Assembly (NCBI RefSeq): GCF_021699195.1
Contig: NZ_SSXE01000097.1
Span: 1-34,998, forward strand
Length of the DNA: 34,998 nucleotides
Direction: 5' to 3'
From: Nonomuraea sp. MG754425
Lineage (GTDB): Bacteria; Actinomycetota; Actinomycetes; Streptosporangiales; Streptosporangiaceae
Shown one piece after another: positions 16,622 through 24,843 of the stretch (position 1 is its first letter; each line of letters starts with the position of its first letter). The position numbers and the translations under genes were made by a program. Below the pieces are notes generated by a model that was given only the letters and a program-made list of their open reading frames with translations, was not told the DNA's origin and did no database searches.

Positions 16622-16803
16622 GGGGTACTTTATGCGCCTTCACCTGGTCATATAGGTAAAATTTGCAGGTATCCCGATATTTCAGGCATTATCGACATGG
16701 AGGACAGGGAATCCGGCGCGGCCGAACCGGCGCGCCGGCGAGCGGTCCGGCGGCGCGCCGAGTGATGCGCGCTCGGCGGTCCTGACGCGCTGAGGTGGTG
16801 CTC
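16622..16803. promoter_or_regulatory. AT-rich operator region upstream of the IclR promoter
   Basis: The gap between the IclR gene and the GNAT gene holds an AT-rich patch at about 16640-16695. It contains dyads of the size IclR proteins usually bind: ACCT at 16642-16645 with AGGT at 16654-16657, ACCTG at 16642-16646 with CAGGT at 16666-16670, and CGATA at 16675-16679 with TATCG at 16690-16694. Position just upstream of the -35 fits an operator or activator site. No gene is seen from 16622 to 16803. Confidence 0.35.
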
Positions 16804-17385
16804 TCAGCAGGCTGGAAGCGGCACGGCCGACGGCGGCCACTCTCGCCTGAGCAAGCCGAACACCCACGAGTCGGACACCTCGCCGTTGACGATGCAGTCC
16901 TCCCGCAGCGTCCCTTCGCGGACGAATCCGATCTTCTCCAGAACCCGGGCAGATGCCATGTTGCGCGTGTCGGCCTCGGCCTGCACACGATTCAGGTCCA
17001 GGGTGTCGAACGCCCACCGCAGCAACGCGTGCGCGGCCTCCGTCGCGAAGCCGTGGCCCCACATCGCCTCATCGAGGCAGTAGCCCAGGGACGCACTGCG
17101 GTAGTCCGGGTTCCATCCGGTCAGACCGCACCAGCCGACGAAGGCCCCGTCGGAAACACGGTCGATGGCCACCCGCGCCCCGGTGCCCTCGTCCGCCATC
17201 TTCCGGCACATCATCAGGAAGCGCTCGGCGCGGGCCCGTTCGGTCCACGGCGGGGAGTCCCAGAAACGCATCACGTAGGTGCTGCTGTGCAGCGCGTAGA
17301 GGGCGTCCGCGTCGGCGTCGGCGAAGGGGCGCAGTCGCAGGCGAGCGGTGTGCAGCATGGGCGTGGCCAGAGTCATGCGCCTCAT
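16804..17385 (-). CDS. GNAT N-acetyltransferase, RimJ/RimL-like
   Basis: A 193-residue GNAT acetyltransferase that moves acetyl from acetyl-CoA to an amine. It begins with TARLRLRPFADADADAL typical of the RimJ/RimL group, has the acetyl-CoA motif A in SLGYCLDEAMWGHGFATEA, and the later NMASARVLEKIGFVREG segment that closes the fold. The closest style is ribosomal-protein N-terminal acetyltransferases, but many relatives act on small amines or antibiotics. In-frame ATG codons at complement 17385 and 17376 both lack an ideal ribosome binding site; I used the longer form. It is read on the same strand as the IclR unit but is separated by 220 bases, so it is probably independent. Confidence 0.88.
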   Translation of the reverse strand: MRRMTLATPMLHTARLRLRPFADADADALYALHSSTYVMRFWDSPPWTERARAERFLMMCRKMADEGTGARVAIDRVSDGAFVGWCGLTGWNPDYRSASLGYCLDEAMWGHGFATEAAHALLRWAFDTLDLNRVQAEADTRNMASARVLEKIGFVREGTLREDCIVNGEVSDSWVFGLLRREWPPSAVPLPAC

Positions 17386-17496
17386 CTTGCGTCGTCAGCG
17401 GGCGGGCAGGCCACCGGATATCAGCCCCGGAGCCAGAGGGACCGCCGGTTCGGGTGATATGTCGGTAGGGTTTCTCGAAATCGGAGGAGGCGGGGA

Positions 17497-18897
17497 GTGC
17501 ACCGACGGTCACGACTGGTACCAGCGGGTGGGATCCTCGCGCTGCTCGCGACGGCCTGCAGCGCCGACCCGGACACGCTGGTGACGGCGCCCAGCCCGCC
17601 GGTGGTCACGATCGTCCCGGGAACTCCGTCCGCCTCGCCCACGGCCCCGCCCGTGACCACGCCCGACTGGTCGATCGAGTTGACCGGCGACGGGCAGGAC
17701 CGGTGGAGCCGCGCGCAACTCCTCGCCGCGGGCGACCGGTTCCTGCTGTCCACGGGCAGCCAGGTGCGCGGGATCACCGACCAGGGCAAGGAGGCGTGGC
17801 AGCGGACGTTTCCCTCGCCGGTGAGCGTGGCGGTCGCCGACGGCGTGGTGATCGCCACGTACCGGCAGAGCGGGAAGCACGCCTGGCCGCCTCCCAAAAC
17901 CGTCCTGGGCATCGACCCCGCGAACGGCAAGACCCGGTGGAAGGCCACCACGTCGCCGTACGAGTCGGTGGTCGGCGACATGGTCTACACGCCGGTATGC
18001 CGCGGGGAGCAGACCGAACGGCCCGACGACTGCCGGCTGTCCGCCCGCGATCCGCACACGGGCCAGGCCCGCTGGACGGTGCCCGCCGAACACGTGGCCA
18101 CCGTGACCGGCTCCGCCGGTGACGTGCTCACCATGACCACCCGGCCGAAGGGCTACCGGGGCAAGCACTGGCTGATGACCCTGGACGCCGGGTCGGGCCA
18201 GCGGCTCGGCGTACGCGTGGAGAAGGAGCGGTTCGGCGGGGAACTGCTCTTCCCCGCCGGCCAGGACCGGGTCTCCGGCCCCACCTTCCTCAGCTCCGGG
18301 GTCCTGGTCATGAGCAGTGAGAAGCAGCAGGTCAAGACGTTCAAGGAGAAGTGCCGGCTGGACCTGGCCGCCCTGAACACCCGGACCGGCGCGAAGAAGT
18401 GGACGGCCCGCGTCCGGCTCGGCGACCCCGAGGGGGAGTACGGGTGCCGCTCCGCCCTGCCGGACGTCTCGGACGACGGCCGCGGCCTGTTCGGCGTCGA
18501 TGAGAGCGGCAACCCGCTCGTCCTCGACCTGGTGACCGGCCGGGTCCGATGGACCGGCCGGACCCCGGGCACGATCCTGGCCGGCGACGGCGAGACGGCG
18601 CTGGTCAAGGAGAAGGGGACGCTCACCCTCTACGACCTGTCGTCGGGCAGGGCGCGCTGGAGCGACGACGAGCCGGTGAAGACCTGGGCAGGCGTGCGGA
18701 CCAGATTCACCGGCGACCGGCTCCTGGTGTTCCCCGACGACTGCTACCGCAACTGCTACATCCGCGTGTACGACCTGGCCAAGGGCCCCGCCGAAGCCGC
18801 TCCCGCCGGTGAGTACGCCGGCTCGGGCGGGGGCTGGGTGGCCACCCGGAAGAGCGAAGGCAAGGTCACGACCTTCAGCCTCAACCGGCTCGGCTGA
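17497..18897 (+). CDS. PQQ-like beta-propeller lipoprotein (first copy)
   Basis: A 466-residue surface protein. The N-terminus (basic residues, hydrophobic core, then LLATAC) resembles a lipoprotein signal, although the lipobox is imperfect. A Pro/Thr/Ser-rich spacer (TAPSPPVVTIVPG) leads to a PQQ-like beta-propeller with repeated blade ends such as GKEAWQRTF, NGKTRWKATT, GQARWTVP, GAKKWTARV, GRVRWTG and GRARWSD. These propellers usually serve as binding scaffolds outside the membrane. No dehydrogenase residues or transmembrane kinase are attached. GTG start with GGAGGAGG about 7 bases upstream. It ends 3 bases from a convergent gene of the same architecture, suggesting paralogues. Function unknown. 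Confidence 0.8.
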   Translation: MHRRSRLVPAGGILALLATACSADPDTLVTAPSPPVVTIVPGTPSASPTAPPVTTPDWSIELTGDGQDRWSRAQLLAAGDRFLLSTGSQVRGITDQGKEAWQRTFPSPVSVAVADGVVIATYRQSGKHAWPPPKTVLGIDPANGKTRWKATTSPYESVVGDMVYTPVCRGEQTERPDDCRLSARDPHTGQARWTVPAEHVATVTGSAGDVLTMTTRPKGYRGKHWLMTLDAGSGQRLGVRVEKERFGGELLFPAGQDRVSGPTFLSSGVLVMSSEKQQVKTFKEKCRLDLAALNTRTGAKKWTARVRLGDPEGEYGCRSALPDVSDDGRGLFGVDESGNPLVLDLVTGRVRWTGRTPGTILAGDGETALVKEKGTLTLYDLSSGRARWSDDEPVKTWAGVRTRFTGDRLLVFPDDCYRNCYIRVYDLAKGPAEAAPAGEYAGSGGGWVATRKSEGKVTTFSLNRLG

Positions 18898-18900
18898 CCC

Positions 18901-20601
18901 TCAGTTCAGCGACTTCAGCACCCCGCCGACGATCCGTTCGAGATCGTCGGGCTGGTCGGCCTGCACCTCGACGATGTGGCGGCCCTTGCGGACCTGGACG
19001 CTCTCGCCGTCCGTCTTCCGCGCCTCGTCGGCGCCGTACCTGCCGGGCTCGCCGTCGAGCAGGCCGTCGGCCTCGGCCGGACTCGCGGACACCCACAACA
19101 CCTCGGCGCGGGCCCCCCTTTCGATCCCCCCGACCGTGTAGGTCACGCCGCACGCGCTCCGGGCGAGTTCCCGGGTGCCGGCCCGGACCGGGCCCTTCAC
19201 CGTGGGGGTGCGCGCGGCGACCTTGCCCGGCAGGTCCTTGAGCAGGTCGCACGCCTGCGGCCAGTCCTCCGGCCGCACGCCGCCCAGTTCCACCGGCCCC
19301 TGCGCGGGCGTGGCGGCGTAGGCGACCAGGCTCTCCGTGGCTGTCGTGGCCACCAGCAGTTGACCTCCGGTCACGCCCGCCCACCGCGGACGCCCTGACG
19401 GGAGGCTGAGCGGCAGGGGCATCGTGGTGAGCGCGGCGGTGGCCGGGTCGAGGACGGTCAGGCCGGCCGGGAGCAACGTGCCGTGGTCGAGGTGCGGGCT
19501 GACGCTGTACACCCGTCCACCGCCCACGGCGGGCAGGCCGTCATCGGGGGTGTCCACGGTGCGGACCTGCCCGCTGGAGCGGTTGATCAGCGAGACGACC
19601 AGGTTGTTCGATCCGTCGAGGTGGATCAGCCCCAGGTCGTCTCCCATGCTCTGCAGCGAGCAGGGCGTGACGCACTGGACGGCGCCGTCCATCCGCGCGA
19701 GGTCGCGCCCGTCGCGGCCGACGATCACGCGGGTCTCCTTGCCGAGCCCGATCAGGGTGGCGCCGTTCCGTACGGACGTCTCCGCGCCGAGCCGGGAGGT
19801 GCCGCGGCGGGACCAGAGCGGCGTGCCGGTCGCGGGGTCGAACGCGTACACGTAGTGCTCGCTCCTGCAGGACTCCTCGAACACCACCACGCTGCCGTCG
19901 GTGTCGGTGGTGGCCCTGCGCTGGGGGTAGTCGCAGCCGCCCGGCGCACGGTGCTCGCGGCGCCATCGTCGCTCGCCCGTGGCGGCGTCGAGGGCGATGA
20001 ACTCGTCCGGCTTGTCGTCGTCCCCGGATCGGGGAGCCTCGGCCAGGAGCGGCACGACGCCCTCGCCGATGGCCAGTGCCAGCCCCTGCCGGCCGGTGAA
20101 CGGCGTGGCCTCGGCGCCGCTGCGCTCCCACAGCAGCCGGCCCGTTCCCGCGGCCAGGCCGGTCAGGCGGATGTCGGCGTCCGACCGCGTGGAGCCCGAC
20201 TGTCCGGTGCTCGACTGTCCGGTGCTCGGCCGTGTGGCGATGACCAGGGCGTCCTTGCTCACCGCGTAGCCGATCAGGTCGCGGCCGGGCTCGCGGTAAC
20301 GCCACCGCTTCGCGCCCGTGCCCGCGTCGTGGGCTTCGAGGCCGTCGGCGCCGGCGACGAAGAGCTGGCCGCCCGCCAGCCTGATCTCGCGAGCGTCCTT
20401 CTCCTTGCCCAGCCCGTCGATGCGCCAGGACTCCCGCAGGATTCCTGGGGCTGGTCCCGCGTCGGCGACCGGACGCGGGCCTGACGGAGCGAAGGTCTGG
20501 TCCCGTGCGATGTCCGCGAGGGCTTCCTCCTGGCCGAAGATCGAACAGCCGGTGGAGAGCAGCAGCACCACCGCTGCCCCGATCCTTCGCCAACGTGACA
20601 T
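18901..20601 (-). CDS. PQQ-like beta-propeller lipoprotein (second copy) with extra C-terminal domain
   Basis: A 566-residue probable lipoprotein: MSRWRRIGAAVVLLLSTGC gives a signal with cysteine at 19. The propeller repeats are visible as GAKRWRYREP, GRLLWERSG, GERRWRREH and GTPLWSRRG. After the propeller, the last about 130 residues (from ELGGVRPEDWPQACDLL to the end) form a separate mixed alpha/beta domain that the convergent copy lacks. I do not recognise that domain. There is no ribosome binding site at the ATG; instead a possible -10 box ends 8 bases upstream, suggesting a leaderless message. It lies downstream of a strong hairpin, so it is probably transcribed separately from the beta-lactamase-fold gene. 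Role likely extracellular binding. Confidence 0.78.
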   Translation of the reverse strand: MSRWRRIGAAVVLLLSTGCSIFGQEEALADIARDQTFAPSGPRPVADAGPAPGILRESWRIDGLGKEKDAREIRLAGGQLFVAGADGLEAHDAGTGAKRWRYREPGRDLIGYAVSKDALVIATRPSTGQSSTGQSGSTRSDADIRLTGLAAGTGRLLWERSGAEATPFTGRQGLALAIGEGVVPLLAEAPRSGDDDKPDEFIALDAATGERRWRREHRAPGGCDYPQRRATTDTDGSVVVFEESCRSEHYVYAFDPATGTPLWSRRGTSRLGAETSVRNGATLIGLGKETRVIVGRDGRDLARMDGAVQCVTPCSLQSMGDDLGLIHLDGSNNLVVSLINRSSGQVRTVDTPDDGLPAVGGGRVYSVSPHLDHGTLLPAGLTVLDPATAALTTMPLPLSLPSGRPRWAGVTGGQLLVATTATESLVAYAATPAQGPVELGGVRPEDWPQACDLLKDLPGKVAARTPTVKGPVRAGTRELARSACGVTYTVGGIERGARAEVLWVSASPAEADGLLDGEPGRYGADEARKTDGESVQVRKGRHIVEVQADQPDDLERIVGGVLKSLN

Positions 20602-20609
20602 AGGTGGCA

Positions 20610-20615
20610 ACCCTA
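20610..20615 (-). promoter_or_regulatory. Candidate -10 box for the second propeller gene
   Basis: On the - strand TAGGGT fits TANNNT and ends 8 bases before the ATG at 20601. The gene has no ribosome binding site, so a leaderless transcript is plausible. No good -35 is visible. It lies just outside the outer arm of the hairpin at 20619-20700. Confidence 0.35.
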
Positions 20616-20618
20616 CTG

Positions 20619-20700
20619 CGTGGCCCGTGAGCCGCACCGGGCTCCGAGCGCCCGCCGGATCGGGGGCGCGGGCGCTCGGAGCCCGCGCCGGGTGGCCACG
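20619..20700 (-). terminator. Long perfect hairpin, likely transcription terminator
   Basis: Perfect 18-base inverted arms at 20638-20655 and 20668-20685 enclose a 12-base loop (20656-20667). A second, outer pair, CGTGGCC at 20619-20625 and GGCCACG at 20694-20700, could extend the structure. It lies just after the stop of the beta-lactamase-fold gene (20703) and before the next gene on the same strand. There is no U-rich tail, so it would act as the GC-rich, tail-less type common in actinomycetes. Confidence 0.75.
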
Positions 20701-20702
20701 CC

Positions 20703-21917
20703 TCAGCCCTGGCCGGTGACGGCCTGCTGCTCCTGGCGGAGGATCTCCGTGAACTCGAGGTCGTCGTAGTTGCTGAGGACGACGCCGACCCAGTCGGCGT
20801 CCAGGTAGATGTTCCAGTTGGCGCTGACGCCACCGCTGCCGCCGCCGCGCCCGGACACCCACTGGCGGCCGTCGACGATGTGGAGCACACCCGAGTACGC
20901 GGCGAACGACGTGGGTTGGCGGCCGGGACGGTTGGCCCCGGTGTACAGGCCGGCGTAGGGCCGGTTCAGCACCGTGGCGTCGCGCACCGCCTGCGCGAAC
21001 CGGACCAGGTCCGGTGCGGTGGCGAAGACGTTGCCGATGAAGCCGCGGCCCGGATTCTCGCCGGGCCCCTGCAGGCTCAGGCTGTCCTTGTCCAGGTTGC
21101 GGACGGCGTCCACCCGGTTGCCGTCGGGCTGGCGCATGTAGGGGTGCGCGATGTGCTCGTCGGCGAGCCACTGGTCCCTGGTGTAGTAGGCGGAGCCGGT
21201 CATGCCGGCGCGTCCGAAGACGTGCTCGTGCATGTAGTCCCAGAACGTCGTACCGGTCACGGCCTCGACGATCTGCGCGGCGATGGCGTTGGCGGCGCCG
21301 CCGCCGGCCGTGTGGGCGTTGGCGGCGCCGTTCGAGCCGGGGGCGGCCACCAGCGTCGCCTGCCGGGCCCACTGCCGGTTGTACTCGTGCACCTCCTCGC
21401 GGCTGTTGAAGACGCGTCGCACGTCCGGCTTCGGGGCGTCTATCCCGGAGGTGCCGGCGAGCAGGTGGTGGATGCTCACCTGCTCGGCGATGTCGCCGGC
21501 GAGGCCGTCCAGGTGGGCGCCGACCGGGTCCGACAGCGTCAGCCTGCCCTGCTGCAGCAACTGCAGGACGGCCACCGGGAGGAACGGTCCGCCCGCCGAG
21601 GAGAGGTTGAACGCGGCGTCCTCGTGGTTGCGGATGCGCTTCTCCTTGTCGGCCCAGCCGTAGCTGCGTGACAGCACGGTCCGGCCCCGGTGCGCCAGCA
21701 GCACCACACCGGAGAACTTGTCCTGTGCGGCCAGGCCCGCCACGTACCGGTCGTAGGCGCCGCCGGGGCGGGTGGCGGGTGGGATCTGGTCGTGTCCGGA
21801 CCGCTCGGGGGCCGCGTCGCCCCTTTCGGCGCCCAGCACCGGGCTCATCGTCCCGGCCAGGGCTGCCGCGCCCGCGTATCCCATCAGCCGGCGCCGGTTG
21901 ACCTCGAATTCGGTCAT
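20703..21917 (-). CDS. Tat-exported beta-lactamase-fold protein lacking catalytic motifs
   Basis: A 404-residue protein with class-C beta-lactamase/serine-hydrolase architecture. The N-terminus has a twin-arginine signal (NRRRLMGYAGAAALAG, cleavage likely near GDAAP), so it is exported folded. The fold landmarks are FSGVVLLAHRGRTVLSRSYGWAD, VAVLQLLQQGRLTLSDPV, IHHLLAGTSGI and VVLSNYDD. The three active motifs are altered: SxxK reads Ser107-Ala-Gly-Gly110 with no lysine, the YxN position reads His202-Thr-Ala204, and the HxG/KTG position reads Arg357-Gly-Gly. Normal beta-lactamase or D,D-peptidase chemistry is therefore unlikely. It may bind a peptide or glycan, or use different chemistry. The ATG has AAAGGAAA about 9 bases upstream. 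Confidence 0.82.
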   Translation of the reverse strand: MTEFEVNRRRLMGYAGAAALAGTMSPVLGAERGDAAPERSGHDQIPPATRPGGAYDRYVAGLAAQDKFSGVVLLAHRGRTVLSRSYGWADKEKRIRNHEDAAFNLSSAGGPFLPVAVLQLLQQGRLTLSDPVGAHLDGLAGDIAEQVSIHHLLAGTSGIDAPKPDVRRVFNSREEVHEYNRQWARQATLVAAPGSNGAANAHTAGGGAANAIAAQIVEAVTGTTFWDYMHEHVFGRAGMTGSAYYTRDQWLADEHIAHPYMRQPDGNRVDAVRNLDKDSLSLQGPGENPGRGFIGNVFATAPDLVRFAQAVRDATVLNRPYAGLYTGANRPGRQPTSFAAYSGVLHIVDGRQWVSGRGGGSGGVSANWNIYLDADWVGVVLSNYDDLEFTEILRQEQQAVTGQG

Positions 21918-22404
21918 GCTGATCGTTTCCTTTCTGTGCGCGGGCGGTGCTCCGCCGTACGCGGGCCGACGGCCGGGTCGTGACGTCACCCGCGTCCGCC
22001 GCCCGCTCGGCGACTCGCCCGCCGACCACTGTCGGCCAGCCGTGTCCCCGCCCCGTCCGCGCCGTGTCACCGTCGCGTCACAGCCCCGACCGACGGCGGC
22101 GACCCGCCTGAGCCGGGCCCGGTCACTCGGCGCGCAGGGTGATTTCCCGGAAGTCCGACAGACGGGTGAGGCTGTTGACAACACGGGGGATATCGGTCAC
22201 CATCGCTCTGTTGGGAAGTAAATCGACATCGTTGTCGTTTTCCTGGAAATATCCTCCGTCGCTCTTGTCTCTCCGCCGTCGTCATGCGATGGGCGTGCGC
22301 CCGGCCGGCCCGGCCGGCATTTCTGCGTGACCGCCCGCTTCCGGATCGCTGGAAGACCATCACATATTTCACCTCTCTTGCACGCGCGGAAAAGGGGAAT
22401 AGAG
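21918..22404. promoter_or_regulatory. Divergent intergenic region with small palindromes
   Basis: No convincing gene lies in these 487 bases between the beta-lactamase-fold gene and the SARP gene. An AT-rich patch at about 22170-22275 holds GTTGACAAC (palindrome, 22174-22182), the dyad CGACA (22224-22228) with TGTCG (22233-22237) around a 4-base loop, and a direct repeat CTGTTG at 22172 and 22208. TTGACA at 22175-22180 could be a -35, but no good -10 follows at the right spacing. Likely control region for one or both flanking genes. Confidence 0.4.
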
Positions 22405-23184
22405 TTGACGACATTCCGCCTTCTTGGGCCTCTGCGCATCGGGCGGACGAGTCCCACGGAAATAACCTCCCCGAGCGTCCGGGCGCTGCTCGCGGCATTG
22501 TTGCTGCAACGCGGAGAGCCGATATCGCGCGGCAGGCTGATGATGATGCTGTGGAACGACCCGCCCGCCTCCGCCGAGGCCAACCTCCGCCAGTACGCCG
22601 CACGGCTGCGCACCTGCCTCGGCCGGACGGCCCCCGACCAGGCCCGCCGCCTCCGGACGATCCGCGGCAGCGGGGAGAGCGGCTCCTACCAGCTACTCGT
22701 CGAGCCCGAGCAACTGGACGTGGCCAGGTTCTTCCAACTGGGCGCCGAGGCCAGGAAGGCGGCCGACGACGGACGGCTGCACTCGGCCGCCACCCTGCTG
22801 GAGTCCGCGCTCGCGCTCTGGAGTGGCCCTTCCGCGGGCATGAACGTCAGCGGGTCCCTTTATCTGCAGGATCAACTCCGGGTGCTCACCGAACTGAAGG
22901 GCGACGCGGAGGAATTCCTGCTGGAAACTCAGCTCGCTTATCTCCCGGCCAGGAAACTCGTGCCCACGGCCCGCAAACTGGTGGCCGAGCACCCGTTGCG
23001 CGAACGATCCTATGCCCTGCTGATCCGATGCCTGTACGCCGCCGGAGACAGCGCGGAAGCCCTCGGCATTTACGATCGCGCCCGTTCCAGGCTGAACCAG
23101 GAACTCGGGCTCGAACCGGGCCCCGCGCTTCAGCAACTCTTCCTGGGCATTCTTCGTCACGACAATGAGCTGATCTACACGTGA
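22405..23184 (+). CDS. SARP-type (BTAD) transcriptional regulator
   Basis: A 259-residue Streptomyces-antibiotic-regulatory-protein-type activator. The N-terminus (TTFRLLGPLRIG) opens an OmpR-like winged helix (to about 100, with LRQYAARLRTCLG), followed by a bacterial transcriptional activation domain (about 110-255, with LESALALWSG, RERSYALLIRCLYAAGDSAEALGIYDRAR and ELGLEPGPALQQL). Length is typical of small SARPs. I chose TTG at 22405 because AAGGGGAA lies upstream and the protein then begins exactly where SARPs begin. The longer open frame from GTG 22327 adds a non-homologous stretch. SARPs normally activate an adjacent secondary-metabolite cluster, so it probably controls the next genes and perhaps the exporter operon. 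Confidence 0.88.
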   Translation: MTTFRLLGPLRIGRTSPTEITSPSVRALLAALLLQRGEPISRGRLMMMLWNDPPASAEANLRQYAARLRTCLGRTAPDQARRLRTIRGSGESGSYQLLVEPEQLDVARFFQLGAEARKAADDGRLHSAATLLESALALWSGPSAGMNVSGSLYLQDQLRVLTELKGDAEEFLLETQLAYLPARKLVPTARKLVAEHPLRERSYALLIRCLYAAGDSAEALGIYDRARSRLNQELGLEPGPALQQLFLGILRHDNELIYT

Positions 23185-23217
23185 TAACGGGAAGAACGTC
23201 CCGCGGGGGAGCGCCTT

Positions 23218-24750
23218 GTGACGTTGTACGAATGGTTCGTGGCCGGTGCGGAGCGCAACCCGGACGGGCTCGCCCTTGACGTCGGCCCGCACCGCGTGAC
23301 CTATCGCGACCTGCGTGCCCTGGCCGAACGGCTGGCCGGCCACCTGCTCGAACGCCACGGAGGACCGCCTCGGGCCGTCGGCCTGCTGGCCGCCCGCAGC
23401 CTGGCCGCCTACGCGGGCTACCTCGCCGCGCTGCGCGCCGGCGCCGCCGTGGTGCCGCTCAACCCCTCCTTCCCCGCGGCCCGTAACCGGCTCATGTGCG
23501 CGCAGGCCGGCGTGGACCTGCTGCTCCGTGAGGACGACACGGACCTCGGGGTGCCGGCCACCACGGTGACCGTGAGCCCCCGGAGCCTGAGCCGCCTGCC
23601 CGGCGCCGGCGGGCAGGGCGGGCAGGGCGGGCTCGGCGGGCAGGGCGGTGCCGGCGACCTCGCCTACGTGCTGTTCACCTCGGGTTCCACGGGCGTGCCG
23701 AAGGGCGTGCCCATCCTCCACCGCAACCTGGACGCCTATCTCGCGGCGAACATCGACCGCTTCGAGGCCGGACCGGGCTGCCGCCTCTCCCAGACGTTCG
23801 ACCTGACCTTCGATCTGTCGGTCTTCGACCTGTTCGTCGCCTGGGGATCGGGGGCGACGCTGGTCGTCCCCACCAAGCTGGACCTGCTGGCGCCGAGCCG
23901 CTATGTGCGCACGCGGGAGCTGACCCACTTCTTCGCCGTCCCGTCGATCGTGTCGCTGGCCCGCCGCCTGAACTCCCTGGCCCCGGACCAGATGCCCACC
24001 CTGCGCCACAGCCTGTTCGGCGGCGAGCAGCTCACCCTCGACCAGGCCGCCGAGTGGCGGCGGGCCGCCCCCGCGAGCACGGTGCACAACCTCTACGGGC
24101 CCACGGAGGTCACCCTCACGTGCACCCGCTACAGCCTGCCCGCCGATCCCGCCGACTGGCCGCGGACCAGGAACGGCGCGGTGCCCATCGGCGCCGTGCA
24201 CCCGTGGCTCGAAGAGGTCGTCCTGGACCGGGAGGGACGCCCGGCGGACGAGGGCGAGTTGTGCGTGCGCGGCGTCCAGCGTTTCCCCGGCTACCTCGAC
24301 CCGGAGCAGAACGCGGGCCGGTTCGTGGCGTTCGACGGCGGGCGGGCGGTGCCGTTCCGGGAGGGAGACGTCCTCACCGACCGGCACTGGTATCGGACCG
24401 GCGACCTGGTCACGCGGTCCGGCGGGTCGTTGCTGCTCCTGGGCCGGCTCGACGACCAGGTGAAGATCCGCGGCTACCGGATCGAGCTGGGGGAGATCGA
24501 GACGGTGCTGCGCCGGCACCCGGACGTGGTGGACGCCGTGGTCACCCCGCTGCCCTCGGACGACGGAGAGATCGACCTGGTGGCCGGGTACACGGGCGGG
24601 CCGGTGAGCGAGGCGGAGCTGACGGTGCTGGTCAAGGAGTCGCTGCCGGTCTACATGGCGCCGGCGCGCTTCGTGCACCTGGACGACCTGCCGCTCAACG
24701 TCAACGGCAAGATCGACAGGAGGCGGCTCACGACCGTCCTGGCGGAGTGA
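23218..24750 (+). CDS. Stand-alone amino-acid adenylation enzyme (NRPS A-domain type)
   Basis: A 510-residue ANL-superfamily adenylate-forming enzyme without carrier or condensation domain. Motifs in order: A3 FTSGSTGVPKG (153-163), A4 FDLTFDLSVFD with Asp199 at the position that binds an amino group, A5 NLYGPTE (291-297), A7 YRTGDLV (392-398), A8 GRLDDQVKIRGYRIELGE and A10 NVNGKID with catalytic Lys498. It should activate an amino acid with ATP and pass it to a carrier protein or amine. The specificity pocket, read by eye, is hydrophobic, and I cannot name the amino acid. DltA-like D-alanine activation is an alternative. GTG start with GGGGGAG upstream, 33 bases after the SARP gene. A Gly-Gly-Gln repeat lies just before A3. 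Confidence 0.9.
   Translation: MTLYEWFVAGAERNPDGLALDVGPHRVTYRDLRALAERLAGHLLERHGGPPRAVGLLAARSLAAYAGYLAALRAGAAVVPLNPSFPAARNRLMCAQAGVDLLLREDDTDLGVPATTVTVSPRSLSRLPGAGGQGGQGGLGGQGGAGDLAYVLFTSGSTGVPKGVPILHRNLDAYLAANIDRFEAGPGCRLSQTFDLTFDLSVFDLFVAWGSGATLVVPTKLDLLAPSRYVRTRELTHFFAVPSIVSLARRLNSLAPDQMPTLRHSLFGGEQLTLDQAAEWRRAAPASTVHNLYGPTEVTLTCTRYSLPADPADWPRTRNGAVPIGAVHPWLEEVVLDREGRPADEGELCVRGVQRFPGYLDPEQNAGRFVAFDGGRAVPFREGDVLTDRHWYRTGDLVTRSGGSLLLLGRLDDQVKIRGYRIELGEIETVLRRHPDVVDAVVTPLPSDDGEIDLVAGYTGGPVSEAELTVLVKESLPVYMAPARFVHLDDLPLNVNGKIDRRRLTTVLAE
23608..23652 (+). repeat. Five 9-bp in-frame repeats (Gly-Gly-X) in the adenylation enzyme
   Basis: Units based on ggcgggcag repeat five times, encoding GGQ, GGQ, GGL, GGQ, GGA at residues 131-145. 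They form a glycine-rich flexible insertion immediately before the A3 nucleotide-binding loop, and the copy number can change without shifting frame. Confidence 0.85.
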
Positions 24751-24843
24751 CGGCACCAGGCTTCGAGCAGGGCCCGCAGGGTGCGGGACGGCAGTATGAT
24801 CCACGATCACATCAGTTCGCGTCGACGTTCTGGAGGACGTGTC

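Noticed and set aside
22175..22203. TTGACA-led promoter for the SARP gene
   Set aside because: The -35 is perfect, but the bases at the -10 position match only 3 of 6, and it lies over 200 bases before the start. I kept it only as a note in the intergenic entry.
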